Shown: one piece after another, positions 61,245 to 64,000 of the stretch
How the letters are laid out: each line of letters opens with the position of its first letter
Position numbering within the stretch: position 1 is the first letter of the stretch
Assembly: GCA_917880885.1 (NCBI GenBank)
Contig: OU862928.1
Coordinates: 42,892,962 to 42,956,961 of the forward strand
Length of the DNA stretch: 64,000 nucleotides
Direction of reading: 5' to 3'
Origin: Limnephilus marmoratus
Lineage: Eukaryota > Arthropoda > Insecta > Trichoptera > Limnephilidae
Notes under the pieces: model-generated
Databases searched by the model: none
What the model saw: the letters and a program-made list of their open reading frames with translations, nothing else
What the model was told of the DNA's origin: nothing
Position numbers and translations under genes: made by a program

Positions 61245-63122
61245 ATTGATTTGAACTTTTGGCAGTATTCAATTGTATGTGAAGATGTTGTAAATACAGT
61301 GAAACCCTCTTAAGAGGGCATTACCAGAGAAAACCAGAAATATGTCATTTTCAAATCAGATTTTAGACATATTGACTCTTTTCCACAAAAAATTATAAAT
61401 GGATTTCGAAAGATTGTTCTTTTATCTAGCATTCGCGTGTAATAAATTTTGAGATTTTTTTTTAATTTTTACTATAATAAGGTTATTCCATAGGTCCGTT
61501 GGCAGATTTGTTAAATTTTCAAAAAAGATTTTGTATTATACACACCCATTTCAAATAATATAATCATGCAGTGAAATAAATCAATACATTATCTAGCAAA
61601 AGCATGTTTTGGAATTTTAATTTTAGTTTCAATAAAATCATTAAAAAATATGTACGTACATGTGTTTCTTGACGAAAATTGGTCCATTTGTGTATTTATT
61701 TGCGCACTTACAAACTAATATATTTCAGATTTTTTTAACATTCTTATTAAATTTAGAAATTATTGAAAAATGATAAATACTTATAATCAAAAAATAATTA
61801 CAAAAAGTACATTATTTTAATAGTTTTATCATCACGCCTTTCAGCATTTTTGGATGAAGGTATAAATTAAAGCTAATTTGGATTGAAATAAATTCGATAT
61901 TGAGTTATAATTTAAAAAGGCTGGTACGGAGAATAATTAATCTTTCTCATTGCAACCGCCCTGCACGATCGTAAAAGCAACTTTCGACGAAATATGGATT
62001 TTCGTCCGTTGGCTGGTTAAACGCTCTTAAGAAGTTCTCTGTAAACCACTGGAACGATCATGCGAAATAAATAAATTTGCCTCGATTGCACGCAATTCCA
62101 CAGGATCATTTTTTAAATTTTTCACCAACATTAAAAAAAATCGTACCTTCAAATTTTAACATGCAGACATAAAAACTTATTATAGCGCTGTATAGCCAAG
62201 GAAACTAAAGAAAATTGCTGAAAATTGCTGCAAACCAATCCCAGGATTGAAACCAGAGAGAGAGAGCCAATGAATTAACCTGTATTTTACTGTTTATCTC
62301 ATATTTGTAGGATTTATAAAAAAAATCGTAAAGTTTATAACCGCGAGAATTGTGCGTTTTGTTACTTTGAAACTGCCGTGAGGAGTTCTTATTCGAGTCA
62401 ACATAAAATATTTTCGATTTCTGTGTGTTGTCTGTGGTATACTTGATAATGAAAGATGCAAATCTATGGAAAAAGGACTTAATTTTAACTGTAAACAGCT
62501 GATCATGAAAGTAAAATTCAACGTGAAAAAATTATTTTTAACATCGTTCTAAAATAGTCTACGAAGTTCGGATTTGCGACATCTATGGTCATAATAGATA
62601 AAGCATTTCAATAGCTTCGTTTTAAAATAAATGGCTGGCCTGGTAAATGCTTTAAATAATTACAATAAATGTTTTACGAATGGTAGGAAAATGTGGTCCA
62701 CTTTTGGACCGCTATCAATCGCAGAAAAATAAAAGTGGTCCATTTTTCGACCATTATCACTCCAGTGGTTATGAAGCTTCGTGGCTTAGGAAGTTTGATT
62801 TTTTCGGTCCCTCAACCCAAAATTGGCCCAATTTTTCCTGCTTAAGAAATTTGTTTTTTCCGGTCCCTTAGAAAACTTCTTAAGAGGGTTTCACTGTATA
62901 TATTCCGTGTATAAATAATTATGCAGAATGTATTAAAAAGTATTTTTTTAATCTTTTAGCTAAAAAAAATTGTTGAATAAATGAATTAAAATAGTTTTTT
63001 TTATTCAGGGCTCCGGCTGGACTTGGACCCAGATGTGGTGGCGGCAATGGATGAAGATTTTGACTATAGCGACCCGGAGAATGAGCTGGAAGATAACTTC
63101 ATGGAGATGGCCATGAAAGAAG
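57898..63122 (+). CDS. LTV1: LTV1, 40S ribosomal subunit assembly factor (partial)
   Basis: LTV1 escorts the late pre-40S particle and is removed before export/maturation is complete. Exons seen: 57898-57900 (the ATG alone, followed by the donor gtaaat), 58050-58187, 58276-58398, 60927-61059, 63009-63122; the gene continues past 64000. Junctions are GT-AG and phases fit (0, 0, 0, 1, 1). The joined start reads M, then PKAKKFIDRKNAVTFHLVHR. Later blocks are SQKDPLAADENAPQHVL, WGVFFEDEYDYLQHLK, LNLPSSVFASEVEEDVGLLN and LRLDLDPDVVAAMDEDFDY, all in the order of known LTV1. About 170 residues are covered, under half of the usual length. An alternative ATG at 58029 lies in the intron and would add MSFVCFQ; the single-codon exon fits the family's N-terminus better. 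Intron 3 holds a mariner, intron 4 a pogo-like element. Confidence 0.94.
58678..59465 (+). repeat. Interspersed repeat R7, copy C
   Basis: Third R7 copy, in LTV1 intron 3, lacking the hAT MITE of copy B and the tandem array of copy A. The empty target is at 59071-59085. Confidence 0.8.
59597..60884 (+). mobile_element. Mariner transposon (irritans-like), inactive
   Basis: 1288 bp, ends CGAGGGTTGTC and inverted GACAACCCTCG within inverted repeats of about 28 bp, with TA on both sides (59595-59596, 60885-60886). The transposase frame is recognisable over its full length (WVAEFKEGRTSC, then RELADTVGISK-like with a stop, VMASVFWDAHG, YSPDLTPSDYF). It has at least three stops (near 59957, 60036, 60411) and frame damage at the start. 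The second catalytic Asp of the DD34D triad is Gln (VLFHQQNAP). Dead copy in LTV1 intron 3. Confidence 0.92.
61211..61244. repeat. ATTG tetranucleotide microsatellite
   Basis: About seven attg/gatt units in a row in LTV1 intron 4. Confidence 0.95.
61297..62896. mobile_element. Pogo/Tigger-like element, non-coding, 1.6 kb
   Basis: Ends CAGTGAAACCCTCTTAAGAG and inverted CTTCTTAAGAGGGTTTCACTG, TA on both sides. The CAGTNNAACC-type terminus with TA target is that of pogo/Tigger elements. There is no transposase; an R5 repeat copy (62105-62770) fills much of the interior. Confidence 0.78.
62105..62770 (-). repeat. Interspersed repeat R5, reverse copy
   Basis: Reverse match of 43940-44582 over about 650 bp, inserted in or captured by the pogo-like element. 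Confidence 0.75.
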
Positions 63123-63607
63123 GTAATTCGGAGGTTATGTTTAATATCACTGTGTTCTATGACTCTTTTTCATCGCATCAGCTGCTCTACATGTGTAATA
63201 TGTACTGATAATCGATAGCGCATTAGTCCATTGACTACAAAAGCTTTCACCAATCTGGGAGAGTCGCTTGTTTGGGCCAAAACCCAAAGAACCCGAAACA
63301 AAAAACTAATACTAATTTGCTTTAGTTATCTGAGACACCATTCTGTTTAATTTGGACAAATTTAGATCTGAAGTCGATGCAAAACATGTCCCAGTAAACG
63401 AATTTTAGTTAAGATGGGCAAACATGCAATATGTGCCTCTAATTCGGTGGTAATTCGGTAGACTTTGCCCAAGCCAGCTGCTCGCTGTCTGCCGACATTC
63501 ATCAGCGTAAAGATGTTCAGTTCGTAGTACACTGTCGCTCACTCATATAAGATATAATTTTTTTGTGTTACTATTATGTATTATAATATTATATAATTAT
63601 AAATTGA

Positions 63608-64000
63608 CGGCCGGCGTAGTGCAGCGGTAAGGCGCTTGACTCGCATTCTGAAGGTCGCGGGATCGAATCCCGGCGTAGCAAATAATTTTATTTGATTAAT
63701 TTGTGTATTTCACAATTTATTCATTTAAAATAATATATAGTATATTTGCGGCACGTTCCAGAGTGGAAGATACTCTTAGTATCGCCCTGGTGTAAGACCA
63801 CCATTCAGATTTGAAACGTTGCTTGAAATGGCTTCTGCCGTTTTTGGTGACCAGATCTGAATAGCTAGGTACTTCCCCACCTTCCTCTTCCCTATCTCCT
63901 TCCCCTCCCTACTGCCTTCAGCCTCACAACATACCCCAATTGGGGATGCCATAGTCCCACTGGCTCCAGACGGGAGCAGTTGGGACTCTTGTGCGGTATT
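63608..64000 (+). mobile_element. SINE S1, reaching the window edge
   Basis: tRNA head gacggccggcgtagtgcagc with A box, B box GATCGAATCCC, complete body; the A tail would lie just past 64000. It is in the LTV1 intron after exon 5. Confidence 0.9.

Overview
The window is nuclear DNA of an animal, most likely an insect. It carries split genes with GT-AG introns of 0.1 to 5 kb, an AT-rich background, a TTAGG-type telomere-like motif, and many arthropod-style transposons (mariner, hAT, PIF/Harbinger, jockey- and RTE-like LINEs, tRNA-derived SINEs). I cannot fix the order of insect from the sequence alone. No bacterial, plasmid, phage or CRISPR signal is present.

Four real protein genes are seen, arranged as two head-to-head pairs. 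(1) IARS2, mitochondrial isoleucyl-tRNA synthetase, on the minus strand: 12 coding exons between 37892 and 9457, 981 aa, all splice phases consistent. (2) ZMYND10, a dynein-arm assembly factor with a C-terminal MYND zinc finger, on the plus strand: 11 coding exons between 38355 and 48502, 444 aa. Their start codons lie 462 bp apart. (3) DDI1-type ubiquitin-like/retropepsin/UBA shuttle protein on the minus strand, 57491 to 56187, 434 aa, intronless. (4) LTV1, a 40S ribosome assembly factor, on the plus strand from 57898 and running off the right edge; five coding exons are seen and the first is just the ATG. The DDI1 and LTV1 starts lie 406 bp apart. Both intervals are candidate bidirectional promoters.

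Most of the remaining DNA is transposon-derived and strikingly nested. In IARS2 intron 9 a SINE is split by a Harbinger element (CTG duplication), which is split by a TA-flanked long-inverted-repeat element, which is split by an RTE-like LINE fragment with a 14-15 bp target duplication. In intron 8 there is a hAT element carrying six identical 122-bp units with a perfect 8-bp duplication, and a jockey-type fragment split by an RTE-like LINE with a 13-bp duplication. The left end (1-9.4 kb) has no host gene; it holds LINE fragments, hAT MITEs and an inverted-repeat element around a broken copy of a multi-copy arthropod ORF family. The 48.5-56.1 kb interval between ZMYND10 and DDI1 holds a deletion-derived hAT element, two TA-type MITEs, a tandem array and about 2.7 kb with nothing recognisable. 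LTV1 intron 3 contains a dead mariner and intron 4 a pogo-like 1.6-kb element.

The four host genes do not form a pathway: mitochondrial translation, cilia assembly, proteasome shuttling and ribosome assembly. I did not find an undescribed functional system. The most noteworthy items are the paired divergent promoters, the start-codon-only exon of LTV1, the dated nested insertions with their natural empty sites, the hAT-borne minisatellite, the inverted-repeat-flanked ORF family and a near-perfect 82-bp hairpin in a ZMYND10 intron.
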